NCBI RefSeq assembly: GCF_963675165.1
Contig: NC_087385.1
Span: forward strand, 3,658,501-3,722,500
From: Halichondria panicea
Lineage: Eukaryota; Porifera; Demospongiae; Suberitida; Halichondriidae
Direction: 5' to 3'
Length of the DNA stretch: 64,000 nt
The position numbers were made by a program, and so were the translations under genes. The stretch's first letter is position 1; every line of letters starts with the position of its first letter. Below, piece after piece: positions 39,001 to 44,800 of this stretch. A model generated the notes under the pieces. That model ran no database searches, was not told where the DNA came from, and saw only the letters and a list, made by a program, of their open reading frames with translations.

Positions 39001-41440
39001 TATTTACTAACTACGCGTACATGTATGTATTTATACTTCGAGTATTGTGGTCATTCTGAATAGCCTTAAAAATGTCTTAAGCACATGTGGGTGCATCATT
39101 ATGAATTGTCTACATGTACATGTACATGTAGTTAAACTTTACCTAGTCTTGTGAGCCAAAGCTACCCTCTCAACGAACACAGTGGGGTCTTCAGCTGCAA
39201 ACATGATTCTTATTCTAGGCAGCCAGTAGTGAATACAGTCCCCCGACTCTGACTGAGCTTGCTGGTGCCTGTCACTGTCCTTGGAGGCATCCTTCTTATT
39301 AGCAACCTACACAGAAAAATTAATTACCATTGGTTAATGCATAATGAACACATAATTATTGGACACTGAAAACGTAGTTGTAGCCACGCACAAGGTGTCT
39401 ATTCCACATGCCACAACTACAGTAACGAAAGCTGTCCTGTGTGATTCATCACCGTACCTGCTGCATGGACAATTTTGGTTGAGGTGCTATTTGTTCCCCG
39501 TCACTAGCTCCTCCAGCTTCACCCTCCATACTACTCTCAAGCTTCACACCACTCCCACTGCCATTTGACTCACTACCAGAGTCTGAGCTTTCCTTAGACT
39601 TTTCTTCAGAATCGAATTTAAGAGATTTTGCTTGGAGGATATAGTTTGGAACATGGACCCTCTTAATATAGTAGAGCTTGTTAGCTGGATTGTAGTCTAG
39701 CATACCAACATCCACCCACTCATACCTGAGCATGTGAGATAAATCGCATTGAACAGTCGGTCTGTCAGTTATAATTGTATTATAACAAAAGATAGTATGT
39801 AATTCACGTTTGTTTGAGTGCTTCTGTTGACTTGGACTGTAGTGGAGGCAGTGGACTGCTCCTAGTACCGACATTCCCACCCGACTTGAACCTCCCTGTA
39901 CATAACTTATAGCACATAAACACACACAGGATTTGTTAACTCACTTTGAGGTCTACTTGGGTCCGTGGGTGGCTGTCCACTGGGAGGTGTGGGCGTAATG
40001 TGTGTGGAGGTGTTAGGGGGTGACTCCAACACCGGCAGGAGGGCCTTTCCAGGAACAGGTTTTCTGGTACCATCAGGCTCATAACCTGGGTGCATATCAT
40101 AGGAAGGAAATACTCACTGTTTGGCATGAGAATAATTTTGCAGTATGGAACTAACTTCACTATGCTCTCCTAAACAAATGTTTCCTATATACTCACCAAG
40201 TTGGATCCACTCTTCTGGTGCCCTACAGTCGAACTCAGTGTTATCAAAGATCTCAAGTGGCAGAAAACTTGGAAAGGTGGGTGTGGGCTGTTTACCACTT
40301 TCTGAAGAAGTTCTAAAGTTGAGCAGAGCCTTGGAAGTTTTATCCGTGATGGGCATCAGATCCTGTCAAGTGTGTGTGTGTGTGTGTGTGTGTGTAGCTC
40401 GCTGAGGGTAACATACAAAATGTTAACACTTACAAAATACTGCAGTATTAACTATTGACCTAACCTGAGTGGATACATGGTGCTGCTTCAAGAGATTTTC
40501 CAGCTCTTTGGCTTGTCTGTTGTACTGCCTCTTCCTTCTCTCAATTTCCAGTTTCCTGGGTACACACCCACTGACCACTTGGTACGGTACTTGCACCTTT
40601 GGAGACCATGCCACCTTAGAGAATTCCTATCATGGCAAGAGTAGTTTTAATACACGCAGTAGGTTGATTCTTCTACATGTAGGAGGAAACAAGTAAAAAG
40701 GGAGTTGCACATCTGTACTAGATGGTGATAGTCAGATAAAAAAATAGACATCACTCTTGAACTGCTACAAACATTTACTTCGACAAAAACCACCATCCCT
40801 TCCAGCAAAACTTACATCGCTGGTGATGAGTTGGGTGGTTGGTCCGTACACTTGAGCATTGAGCTGGTCCAAGAAGTCATCAGGTGTCTTGAACTTTGTC
40901 ACACTGGGGAGGTGAACATCACGCTGTGACTTCCAAATGGTTTTGTGCTGGGTGTCCGGTCCTTGCTGCAGATTCTAAAAAATACAGTCAGAGTGCAGTA
41001 ATGACTCTTCGCCAAACGCAAATTAATGTTCAAACATGCAGGGCTGCATCCAAGATTTTGGATCAGGGGGGGGCGAATTGGGCAATTTAAAAATGTAGGA
41101 GGGGCGAAGTCATCAGAATTATAGCAGTACAAATGAATCTGCCAGATCCTAGGGGGGGGGGGGGGGGAGGGGCGAATCACCCCCAATGCAGCCCTGGACA
41201 TGCATGTTTTCGATCATTAATGTACAATGTATATTATAACAGTTATACCCTCTGCCACATAGATATTACAGTACTCTGCTATCTCTCAATAATAATTGGT
41301 TTATAAGAGCATACCGGGAATTGCTTGGACGCTTCTGGCACAACAATCTCAGAGTAGAAGCCTCTCTGCTTGCCTCGGGTCATCGGTCGGCCATGACTGG
41401 ACGCCATCTTGCTCCTTGTCCAAGGACGCCCAGAACTCAT
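1..41440 (-). CDS. DNAH1: DNAH1-type axonemal dynein heavy chain, 65 exons, C-terminus beyond window
   Basis: This is the motor subunit of an axonemal inner-arm dynein, which hydrolyses ATP to slide doublet microtubules in motile cilia. I chained 65 exons by reading the minus strand with GT-AG borders and matching phase. The total is 12,312 nt (4104 codons) from the start codon at 41440 to the exon ending at 99, where a GT donor follows residues ending PEMWAAK. Family members are about 4,250 residues, so about 170 C-terminal residues lie to the left of position 1. Walker A motifs are GPAGTGKT (AAA1), GPSLSGKT (AAA2), GPTGTGKT (AAA3) and a degenerate GVGGSGRQ (AAA4). Wording such as [27 protein letters not shown] and [15 protein letters not shown] is that of DNAH1 rather than the DNAH3/7/12 or DNAH6 groups (family knowledge from memory). 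Introns range from under 100 bp to 5.3 kb and hold most of the mobile elements listed. Exon borders are hand-derived and could be off by a base or two. Confidence 0.93.
99..5195 (-). CDS. DNAH1: DNAH1 exons 57-65: AAA6 and start of C-terminal domain (continues past position 1)
   Basis: The exons are 5044-5195, 4258-4557, 3915-4070, 3268-3447, 2894-3064, 2510-2689, 1619-1795, 1332-1502 and 99-374. Markers are [100 protein letters not shown] and [14 protein letters not shown]. The last exon ends at a GT donor after PEMWAAK, so at least one further exon with the C-terminal domain lies outside the window. Introns here hold two TA-flanked MITEs (890-1098 and 1854-2423) and a small hAT-like element (4866-4970). 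Confidence 0.95.
379..1331. other. Dynein intron holding one MITE
   Basis: This non-coding intron lies between the exons 99-374 and 1332-1502. Apart from the MITE at 890-1098 I see no gene or structured element in it. Confidence 0.8.
890..1098. mobile_element. MITE with TA target duplication, CCGTATTACTAGAA termini
   Basis: The 209 bp element has perfect inverted ends CCGTATTACTAGAAT and its reverse complement, flanked by TA on both sides (888-889 and 1099-1100). It has no coding capacity. The TA duplication and size fit a Tc1/mariner-type non-autonomous element. Confidence 0.85.
1854..2423. mobile_element. 570-bp MITE with TA duplication, GTAGAAACTGGATTATTAGC termini
   Basis: The inverted ends (1855-1876 and 2400-2421) are identical over 22 bp. 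The right end continues to CCGTAGAAAC next to TA, and the left end lacks one C. The interior is non-coding and contains further short palindromes such as gcatgcgc near both ends. It lies in the dynein intron 1796-2509. Confidence 0.85.
4866..4970. mobile_element. 105-bp MITE, CAAGGGTGTATAAAA termini, 7-bp duplication
   Basis: The inverted ends CAAGGGTGTATAAAA and TTTTATACACCCTTG are flanked by CTATTAC on both sides (4859-4865 and 4971-4977). The ends and a 7-8 bp duplication suggest an hAT-like element. The interior word gttgcatgccctctctc recurs at about 36420-36440. Confidence 0.75.
5420..6799 (-). CDS. DNAH1: DNAH1 exons 52-56: AAA5
   Basis: The exons are 6554-6799, 6233-6453, 6092-6181, 5797-6022 and 5420-5615. 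They encode AAA5, which closes the ring near the stalk base. Markers are [37 protein letters not shown] and [18 protein letters not shown]. Introns are short (under 200 bp) except around 5616-5796. All exons join in frame. Confidence 0.95.
7059..9250 (-). CDS. DNAH1: DNAH1 exons 46-51: stalk coiled coil and microtubule-binding domain
   Basis: The exons are 9059-9250, 8928-9005, 8207-8425, 7762-8121, 7353-7544 and 7059-7190. The first three form stalk helix CC1 ([16 protein letters not shown] and [15 protein letters not shown]). Exon 7762-8121 (120 codons) is almost exactly the globular microtubule-binding domain, from [18 protein letters not shown] to [16 protein letters not shown]. The next exon is return helix CC2 ([18 protein letters not shown]). 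The one-exon correspondence with the binding domain is notable but common in this family. A strong DNA palindrome lies in the intron at 8426-8927. Confidence 0.96.
8646..8755. repeat. Near-perfect 47-bp inverted repeat (cruciform-forming)
   Basis: The left arm 8646-8692 and right arm 8709-8755 are reverse complements with a single mismatch, separated by 16 bp. The arms start gcctcgatttagcaattagc. It may be a foldback element or the two ends of a deleted transposon. It lies in the dynein stalk intron 8426-8927, beside a G-rich run at about 8590. Confidence 0.9.
9371..9575. mobile_element. Decayed MITE, TACC..GGTA ends
   Basis: The ends TACCGTACGGGTGAAAAAT and (reverse) TACCAGTATGGTAGAAAATG are similar but diverged. 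The interior contains gtgaaaa/cgaaatttt words shared with the CCGTATAGCGGG family. This is an old copy in the dynein intron 9251-9591. Confidence 0.45.
9592..10609 (-). CDS. DNAH1: DNAH1 exons 43-45: AAA4
   Basis: The exons are 10413-10609, 9921-10265 and 9592-9760. The P-loop reads GVGGSGRQ, with arginine where a lysine is canonical. This substitution is also normal for AAA4 of DNAH1-group dyneins, so it is not a defect. Other markers are [36 protein letters not shown] and SNIHVVICM. The final exon, [18 protein letters not shown], is the conserved end of AAA4 before the stalk. Confidence 0.95.
10610..11659. other. 1-kb dynein intron, unclassified repeat content
   Basis: No gene is supported here. 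A 16-bp inverted pair (gaagagagagggattg at 11009-11024 and its complement at 11219-11234) suggests the ends of a short foldback element. The right end is a (CA)n run ending at the exon border at 11660. Confidence 0.5.
11660..13956 (-). CDS. DNAH1: DNAH1 exons 38-42: AAA3
   Basis: The exons are 13702-13956, 13403-13563, 12959-13258, 11994-12204 and 11660-11893. The AAA3 P-loop is GPTGTGKT, spanning the start of exon 13403-13563. Walker B is in [19 protein letters not shown] and sensor sequence in [18 protein letters not shown]. The segment before it contains an acidic-basic spacer with six aspartates in a row followed by lysines, encoded by a short gat/gac repeat. The last exon's donor is directly continuous with a (GT)n microsatellite. 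A nested pair of MITEs fills the intron at 12205-12958. Confidence 0.96.
12242..12818. mobile_element. MITE (CCGTATAGCGGG family) interrupted by a second MITE
   Basis: The left end TA|CCGTATAGCGGGTAATTTT starts at 12242. The right end ...CCCGCTATACG|TA finishes at 12818. The outer element is about 180 bp once the insert at 12411-12805 is removed. Related ends or fragments occur at 21179, 30638, 44343, 46097 and about 62700. Confidence 0.88.
12411..12805. mobile_element. 395-bp MITE nested in the previous one, perfect 26-bp TIRs
   Basis: The ends CCGTATATCTTCTAATTTAT... are perfect inverted repeats over 26 bp. TA duplicates flank it at 12409-12410 and 12806-12807, and removing one restores the outer MITE. 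The interior repeats gtgtccgg(gg)taattagaa words. A degenerate relative is at 29671-30045. Confidence 0.93.
14817..16847 (+). CDS. Intronless kinase - coiled coil - kelch-repeat protein (nested in dynein intron)
   Basis: This is a single 676-codon reading frame on the strand opposite the dynein, inside its 3.3 kb intron (13957-17259). Residues 40-310 form a protein kinase domain. It has a degenerate glycine loop ([11 protein letters not shown]), the ATP lysine in CAAKLV, the catalytic loop [11 protein letters not shown] and MPPEVL in place of APE. The HRD arginine is a cysteine, so it is a non-RD kinase, but the aspartate, asparagine and DFG aspartate are present and activity is plausible. 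Residues about 325-365 are a heptad-rich coiled coil ([18 protein letters not shown]). From about residue 400, [67 protein letters not shown] and [15 protein letters not shown] mark a six-bladed kelch-type propeller. Substrates are unknown. A related expanded family in sponges is my recollection, not shown here. It could be a retrocopy, since it lacks introns. Confidence 0.9.
   Translation: MLTDTPTKKQQRSVHIAVQMAVRQKFYSGGPVQDKEQKYAFKSIKLLKEQALGTGVVFKAKCDQLICAAKLVYPVQASDNNVEQHIYQFESECQFLSRIGHPNIVQYLGIYRDPETNTPVLLMELMDENLTHFLESSLGDIPYHIQVNLSYDIAQALAFLHSNGIIHCDLSSNNVLLIAGTRAKVTDFGMSKFTTVRTCPRKRVFMPPEVLNEPPVYTEKLDSFSFGVLLIQIATRQFPDPANRITKISQEALALEVERRQTHIHLIESTHPLLSITLDCLKDKDVDRPTTKQLCETVDVIKSTLRDSRPIVSPQQDTEIMQMKEEQLQLVDHELQALQEELKLVKQELSRLHIQLEFDEEMGTVSQKGNGSEHNERPNDLHHTKTHSELGQPQTELSVSLKWETLPDAPYTITKGSSTTIGTTIYMCGLSCTYVLSSSANQWRKLPAHPNIEYTVINIEGMLTTIGGRVHGWSTAEKKSNQLYCFINGKWGKQFPPMTTRRYAPAAVYSNFTLVVAGGTDNRNSNAVEVLSTPRKQWSTVSSLPFSMKQPSIAICGEHIYLHDNYSPKSVLKCSLFTLVQSRSSSDVWEKIASLPVSRSTLATINGLLLSVGGETSSNSRTKDIYLYNPGSNSWTVVSQMSTARSQCLTALLPDNKLMVVGGDPSRIEIELASIF
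17260..19605 (-). CDS. DNAH1: DNAH1 exons 33-37: AAA2
   Basis: The exons are 19419-19605, 19013-19259, 18750-18927, 17568-17882 and 17260-17415. AAA2 binds nucleotide structurally in dyneins. Its P-loop here is GPSLSGKT, which keeps the GxxxxGKT spacing although most DNAH1 proteins read GPTGSGK at this place. The exon 18750-18927 carries the stretch [20 protein letters not shown]. The exon 17568-17882 carries [16 protein letters not shown] and YLEPSILGL, which are hallmarks of the AAA2 large subdomain. An 0.86 kb intron between 17883 and 18749 holds a Mutator-like element. Confidence 0.96.
17962..18713. mobile_element. Mutator-like non-autonomous element, 9-bp duplication GTACACTAT
   Basis: The termini TAGCCTCGTTCCCAGGCT and its near-complement are followed on each side by GTACACTAT (17953-17961 and 18714-18722). 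It is 752 bp, with no transposase. It fills the dynein intron 17883-18749. Confidence 0.88.
19700..21756 (-). CDS. DNAH1: DNAH1 exons 29-32: AAA1, main ATPase site
   Basis: The exons are 21555-21756, 20936-21139, 19868-20131 and 19700-19786. AAA1 is the catalytic ATPase module of the dynein ring. The first exon ends in the Walker A motif GPAGTGKT followed by ETVK. The second starts [20 protein letters not shown] and contains the Walker B stretch [10 protein letters not shown], with the catalytic glutamate present. The third holds the sensor I region [18 protein letters not shown]. All key residues are intact, so the motor should be active. The 0.8 kb intron at 20132-20935 is filled by a dispersed repeat. 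Confidence 0.97.
20276..20880 (+). repeat. Dispersed repeat, copy A
   Basis: It starts aacgagtgttgcaagc and ends gcctcgaggcataa. It shares most of its right two-thirds with 22350-23240, and a core (ataactcg.gaa.gaa and gcaaatccacgaat) with the copies at 33338, 34068 and 37740. Class unknown. Confidence 0.75.
21179..21370 (+). mobile_element. CCGTATAGCG-type MITE fragment
   Basis: It begins TA|CCGTATAGCGCGAAATTTT and can be followed to about 21370. It matches the inverted sequence at 30470-30638 (gcttaccggaagc and cctctaaaa). The right terminus was not found. Confidence 0.6.
21841..27717 (-). CDS. DNAH1: DNAH1 exons 18-28: linker region
   Basis: The exons are 27515-27717, 27284-27425, 25735-25890, 25039-25226, 24770-24880, 24459-24612, 24078-24290, 23594-23986, 23297-23476, 22135-22272 and 21841-22004, about 680 residues in all. 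They cover the end of the tail and the linker, the mechanical element that swings across the AAA ring. Conserved linker wording includes [18 protein letters not shown], the section ending [18 protein letters not shown] and [18 protein letters not shown]. These are near-invariant across axonemal dyneins and confirm the reading frame. The largest exon of the dynein gene (393 nt) is 23594-23986. The introns in this stretch hold two dispersed repeats and a 1.07 kb Mutator-like element. Confidence 0.95.
22350..23240 (+). repeat. Dispersed repeat, copy B
   Basis: This is the same family as 20276-20880, with the same start and end words. It is about 285 bp longer in the middle and carries a (CA)n tract near 23171-23203. 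It occupies the dynein intron 22273-23296. Confidence 0.75.
26041..27109. mobile_element. Mutator-like element with ~85-bp inverted ends, 9-bp duplication TTACTACAC
   Basis: The arms 26041-26125 and 27020-27109 are almost exact reverse complements (TAGCCTCGATCCCAGGCCGA...). The duplication TTACTACAC occurs at 26032-26040 and 27110-27118. The 0.9 kb interior has no transposase frame. Confidence 0.93.
28648..29109 (-). CDS. Possible small basic protein, single exon, in dynein intron
   Basis: This is a 153-codon open frame lying sense to the dynein, inside its 5.3 kb intron. It starts [21 protein letters not shown], a lysine/arginine-rich stretch resembling a bipartite nuclear localisation signal, followed by a serine/arginine run. 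The middle part ([18 protein letters not shown]) looks like folded sequence. [10 protein letters not shown] run follows and the end is [18 protein letters not shown] do not recognise it. It could be a small gene, the first open reading frame of a retroelement, or a gene remnant. Nothing resembling reverse transcriptase follows. Its reading frame is unusually long for this AT-rich intron, which is the main support. Confidence 0.4.
   Translation of the reverse strand: MAMKRKDRSGSADESNDFSKRQKSSRDSRSRSSTPMLIEGSPADVVTEPSVAIKRCIDDLDDWAGDAIEKLNFSGRQKTVTTNKKTNIRLDLQGQTNKNFANLQLQIGKGKGKGKGSLACVLVEIGSAFGREQVVDALKKAYETKNIICLLTL
29671..30045. mobile_element. Degenerate copy of the gtgtccgg-rich MITE
   Basis: It shares the interior of 12411-12805 (gtgtccggaataattag, gcatgcagctgcatgcgagc, aacagtgtgcgactgaat). 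Both ends are eroded. Confidence 0.75.
30470..30638 (-). mobile_element. CCGTATAGCG-type MITE fragment
   Basis: On the minus strand it begins CCGTATAGCGCGAAATTTTT next to TA and matches 21179-21370. The far end is undefined. Confidence 0.6.
31277..32154. mobile_element. Mutator-like element, 9-bp duplication GTAGAGGCA
   Basis: The ends TAGCCTCCTTCACTGGCC and (reverse) TAGCCTCAATCCCAAGCC share a further inverted block, gactgcttgcgcatgcgca. GTAGAGGCA flanks it at 31268-31276 and 32155-32163. A pogo-like MITE (31511-31812) has inserted inside it. Confidence 0.88.
31511..31812. mobile_element. Pogo/Tigger-like MITE, copy 1
   Basis: Its left end is TA|CAGTAGAACCTCGATTAT and its right end ...ATCGAGGTTCTACT. 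It is about 90% alike to copy 2 by eye. CAGTAGAACCTCGATTATCC ends and the TA target are characteristic of pogo-group elements. Confidence 0.85.
32209..32376 (+). repeat. Two-unit tandem duplication (~103-bp period)
   Basis: The segments 32209-32277 and 32312-32376 share ttatctttg.aacctcctcc and gatgtcgagcatgagggt. No function is evident. Confidence 0.7.
32604..32901. mobile_element. Pogo/Tigger-like MITE, copy 2
   Basis: It is 298 bp with complementary ends CAGTAGAACCTCGATTAT... and TA on both sides (32602-32603 and 32902-32903). It has no coding sequence. Confidence 0.9.
33038..41440 (-). CDS. DNAH1: DNAH1 exons 1-17: N-terminal tail
   Basis: The exons in gene order are 41315-41440, 40816-40974, 40465-40626, 40197-40362, 39945-40085, 39808-39895, 39458-39725, 39143-39306, 38782-38920, 38388-38545, 37923-37963, 37402-37560, 36859-37026, 35855-35985, 35425-35575, 35037-35230 and 33038-33266. 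They encode about 881 residues of the cargo- and complex-binding tail. The first exon begins [17 protein letters not shown] and is basic. An in-frame second ATG lies 11 codons later. A low-complexity acidic and serine/glycine stretch ([17 protein letters not shown]) is in exon 7. Tail sequence is the least conserved part of dyneins, so exon borders here rest on phase and splice signals more than on similarity. All phases agree only if the 41-nt exon at 37923-37963 is used with the short form of the next exon. A longer in-frame form of that next exon, starting at 37616, would skip it. Confidence 0.85.
33338..33898 (+). repeat. Dispersed repeat, copy 1 (plus orientation)
   Basis: It starts gcatcgcaggtgctgatgcc and ends near gcatgcacaccaaggtat, with a (CA)n tract at about 33815-33842. 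It forms an inverted pair with the copy at 34068-34612. Confidence 0.8.
34068..34612 (-). repeat. Dispersed repeat, copy 2 (minus orientation)
   Basis: This is the reverse complement of the copy at 33338-33898, tail to tail with about 170 bp between them. It begins atgcctcggtgcgcatgcgc and ends gcatcagcacctgcggtg. Confidence 0.8.
36037..36256. mobile_element. GGGTGTCAT MITE, copy 1
   Basis: The ends agggtgtcat and atgacaccct enclose a pyrimidine-rich interior shared, in inverted orientation, with 43759-43941 (acttttc and tttccccc words). Confidence 0.7.
36257..36447. mobile_element. Short element with ~28-bp inverted ends
   Basis: The ends gcatataaaaagagagaggg and their complement ccctctctctttttatacgc, extended by gcatgcaac/gttgcatgc, enclose about 130 bp. 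The right part resembles the 105-bp MITE at 4866-4970. Confidence 0.65.
36650..36861. repeat. Tandem duplication carrying a second 5' splice site
   Basis: About 95 bp (taccaagaagatggtctacc...) at 36650-36743 is repeated at 36764-36861. The right copy ends in the real dynein donor (CAG|GTATGTG on the minus strand). The left copy keeps CAG|GTACGTG, a usable donor. Confidence 0.8.
37740..38334 (+). repeat. Dispersed repeat, copy 3, with a 57-bp insert
   Basis: It aligns with the copies at 33338 and 34068, starting gcaccgcaggtgctgatgcc and ending gcgcatgcgcaccgaggtat. Bases 37911-37967 (atggtcctcacctc...ccctgag) are absent from the other copies and contain the 41-nt dynein exon. Confidence 0.85.
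37923..37963 (-). CDS. DNAH1: DNAH1 41-nt exon lying inside a repeat copy
   Basis: On the minus strand this reads CTCAG|G...GAG|GTGAGG, a proper acceptor and donor. It encodes [14 protein letters not shown] after borrowing one base from the previous exon (38388-38545). It joins in frame to [16 protein letters not shown] in the exon 37402-37560, whose acceptor is TTTCAG. Left and right of it the DNA is copy 3 of a dispersed repeat (37740-38334). In the other two copies, the two bases-runs that flank this segment are directly adjacent. Alternatively the exon is skipped and the downstream exon starts at 37616. That reading also stays open, so the exon could be optional or false. Confidence 0.6.
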
Positions 41441-41847
41441 TGCAATGTTTTTTCACTTCACCTTTTACTCTCCACACAATGTCAGAGGGAGTAATATAAC
41501 TTGCCTAGCATAATCGCCATTTTCTAGTTGCCATAACAACTACATCCCTCTAGATTTCACCGCGGCTAAATATCAAGGTGTCTGGCTTCTTCCTCTGCCT
41601 CCTGTCGTTGTTGCTTTTTGGCTACAATAAGTGATGAGCCTGATGCAGTGCAGAGAGTGCTGCGATGATGGTCTCTTATAATAGAGTACTGTAAATCCAG
41701 GAGTAAATCAACAACAATAGCCAATAAGCCATGCTTGTAATGATTGCGCATGCGTAGATCTTAGTCTTAGTGGGAGGAGCTGGCCTAGTTTACACCCACG
41801 TAGATCCATGTGGAACAAAGCCTCAAAAAGACTAAAAAGGAGCTGAC
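41441..41847. promoter_or_regulatory. Shared head-to-head promoter of DNAH1 and the GCC-repeat gene
   Basis: The 407 bp between the two start codons (41440 minus strand, 41848 plus strand) must contain both promoters and both 5' untranslated regions. It holds an X-box-like site at 41527-41540, a CCAAT box at 41721-41725 and an NRF-1-like palindrome TGCGCATGCG at 41745-41754. No obvious TATA box precedes either start. Divergent short promoters commonly co-express their two genes; that is the inference here. Confidence 0.7.
41527..41540. promoter_or_regulatory. RFX X-box-like site
   Basis: The sequence GTTGCCATAACAAC matches the X-box consensus GTNRCC-N(0-3)-RGYAAC in both half-sites, with one mismatch (A for G in the right half). 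RFX-family factors bind X-boxes near the start of ciliary genes in animals (established). It lies 87 bp upstream of the DNAH1 start codon and 308 bp upstream of the GCC gene's. Confidence 0.65.
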
Positions 41848-44800
41848 ATGGAGTCGTTTATACAATGGTTGTACATGTTGTGTATTGTTTGCAATGTCTG
41901 TGGGAGTGATGGTAAGATTCTCTTAGTCTAGAGACTATAGCTAGACAGCAAGTAAGAAACCACTAATCTACTTTTCTTATAGTGAGTGGAGACTCCTGTG
42001 AGTTGTGCGTGATAGAGTGTGGTGGGTCATGCCCTGGGGGAGAGTTCTACAACAATGGCAGCTGCACTGGCTGCCCATCTGGTTTTATGTGCACTCAATC
42101 TATCGCACAGGTAAGCCATAGATAGTAGGACTCTACTATCTATAATTTTTATAACTATTATTTAATAATTCCACACCTTGATGAGAAAGTGTCTATTTGC
42201 TAACAAGACCATGTCGTGCTAAGTGCTTAACGCTAAATCCTGTGACACCTGCAGGTTTGTTCCAGTGGTCAGTTTTCTGGCAATGGAAGCACTCACTGTA
42301 CTCAGTGTCCTGCTGGTGAGTGCCCCTGGTCATACTGTTGTAATCAAATAATTATTATTTCTGTGAAAATGGTTGCCATTGCAACCTATTTACTAACTGA
42401 AAATTGGTCGCCAAAAATTTTTTGGGCAGTTAAGTCAAGCCAATTACTTGCAGGGCACAGTTGCTTGGACCCCTCACAAAGCCCCTCCATTTGTCCAGGT
42501 GGTACCTACAGTCTTGCCGGATCCTCTCAATGCACTGTAAGTAGATCTAGCCTCTCTATTTATCGCAAGAGGCCCGCCAACTACTGAAATACAATGCCAT
42601 TATTTGCCATTATGCAGAGTTGCCCTGAAGGTAGCTACAGCCTTGAGGGTGACGGGGGATGTTTGAAGTGCCCCCCTGGTCATAACTGTCGTAATGGGAC
42701 TACCTTCACTTTGCCCACCGCCTGTGCTCCAGGGGACTACAGCTCAGGGGGCATGTCCACATGCATTGTGTGTGCTGAAGGTGAATATAGGGTGCACCAG
42801 TCTATTAGGATTTCACTCCTTCTGCATCACGGAGGAAGCAGGACACAAAATAATGTGTGAACTCTCCCTTTGGTTTCTAACCACTCCCAGATAAAATCAA
42901 TACCAGGCCTATTTTTCAGCTCAGTTGTATGGCTACAGTACGTCACTGCAGGATAGTGCTAATCATCTTGTAGTCTTGGTTCCCTGATCGATTTTTCTTT
43001 AATTGATAAAATCGGCCTGGTAAAGTAAAACTAAGGTTTGTATATGGGTGTGGTTTTGATCCAATGTAAAAGGCCATCTGATTCACGAACAGGCAAATCC
43101 AGTGATCCACCAGTAGATAAAGTATAGAACCAGAGAATGAAACATTGGACACATTGGATCTGAAATTAACGAGGCCCAAACAATCTTAACTTTATTTTTC
43201 TTCTTTCTGTTTTGTTTACAAAAATTGGCCTAGTCGAGACTATTATCATCTTGTAACTAAGACGATAAATTATAAGTACATACCTAACTTGTCATTAATA
43301 TACCCAAACCCTCACTGCAGGCTCTTATAGTGAGGGTGGTGCAGATATGTGTATCTCATGTCCACCTGGTCATTACTGTCCCATTGGCTCTCCTGCACCT
43401 CTATCCTGTCTTGCAGGATCATGGAGCCCTGGCAAGGTATATATATGAGTACCCTGGGGGTGTGTATTGCATGTGGAGTGAGCTTGCTCATTAATCGGCC
43501 CTAACACGGTATCTACAAAATATTCATTGGCGGTTCATTGGCGATCAAAGAGCGGAGAAAATTGTGTGAGCATTAAATGGCTTAGAGTGCTGGCCCCACA
43601 CATTGCAGAGTAGAGATTTCATTTAGTGGGCTAAGAAATTAAATTGGCGCTGAGTGGCACGCCTATGCATTGTCCGTAGGTTGTCAGTGTCATCAAATCA
43701 AATTAATGAATGCAATTAATATGCAATAGTCAATGTACAAGATTTAATGTAGCTATAGCAGGGTGTCATACAGGGGGAAAGGGGGGATATCCCCCCCCTA
43801 GCTCCAATTTTCCCCCCCTTTCAATTATGACTGAATGTCCATAGCTGGGTATTGAAATAACAGTTGACTTTTTTTTAGCAACATTTTCTGGTTACTTTTC
43901 CCATTTCCCCCCTCTACTTCAAAATCCTGTATGACACCCTGTATAGGTATAAAAGCTTACAAGTCGTCGTCATCATCAAGTTAGTTGGGCGGAGCCCAAC
44001 CACGTCACCAGAGTGTAGCATCAGAGAAGGTTGTCCTTGTCTCTACATCTTTTAATACCGGCAAATATTTAGCTATCTTCAGAGCATACAAGAAGCTGCT
44101 TAGTCCTTTTCTATAAATATACTGCATGAACTGATACTCTCACCGTGACATGATTGCTTGCATCACTTCCTGGTGGGTGTATTTTGAAGCAAAAAATACA
44201 CATTTGTGGGCAAGCTGACATCAACGAAATTTTCCTCCACAAAAAAATTAAGGTGGTTTACCAGAACACAAACTATACAGTGCACGTAATGAAGCGAACG
44301 AAAATGTTACTCGGAAATCACGCAAAAATTACCCGCTATACGGTATTATACAGGTTATACGTAATACACAAACGCACAAATAAAGTTAAATACTCAGGTC
44401 TGTAGATTTGGAGTTGTACTGCTCAGAATACTCTTGTAAATCAAACTGTCTCGTTCGTCATACTCTTTAGACAAAAAAGGATCGGATTCAGACGACCCAA
44501 GAATCTCTTTCGAAACACTCCAGCTTTCTCTTCTATAAATTGATGACAATATCCGGCCATTTTTGTTAGCCATACATGTACATAGCTTTCTGACTGTATT
44601 GGGGTGACAAGCAAATGTGGAGGGTACAATAAGGGCGGCCAACCCTACTGCAATGGTGTGAATCAACCAAAATGTAGCGAATGGCGTTTTTGTATCCAAA
44701 ACGTTCACTGTAAAATAGATTCGATGTCCTATTCTGAACAGAAAAATTATCATGTACATTATAGGGAACGCAATGAGTGGTAGTCCTGCCTTTAGCGTGG

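Noticed and set aside
1-41440. Assignment to DNAH3/7/12 or DNAH6 instead of DNAH1
   Set aside because: The AAA1 and stalk wording ([32 protein letters not shown]) is closer to what I recall of DNAH1. A tree would settle it.
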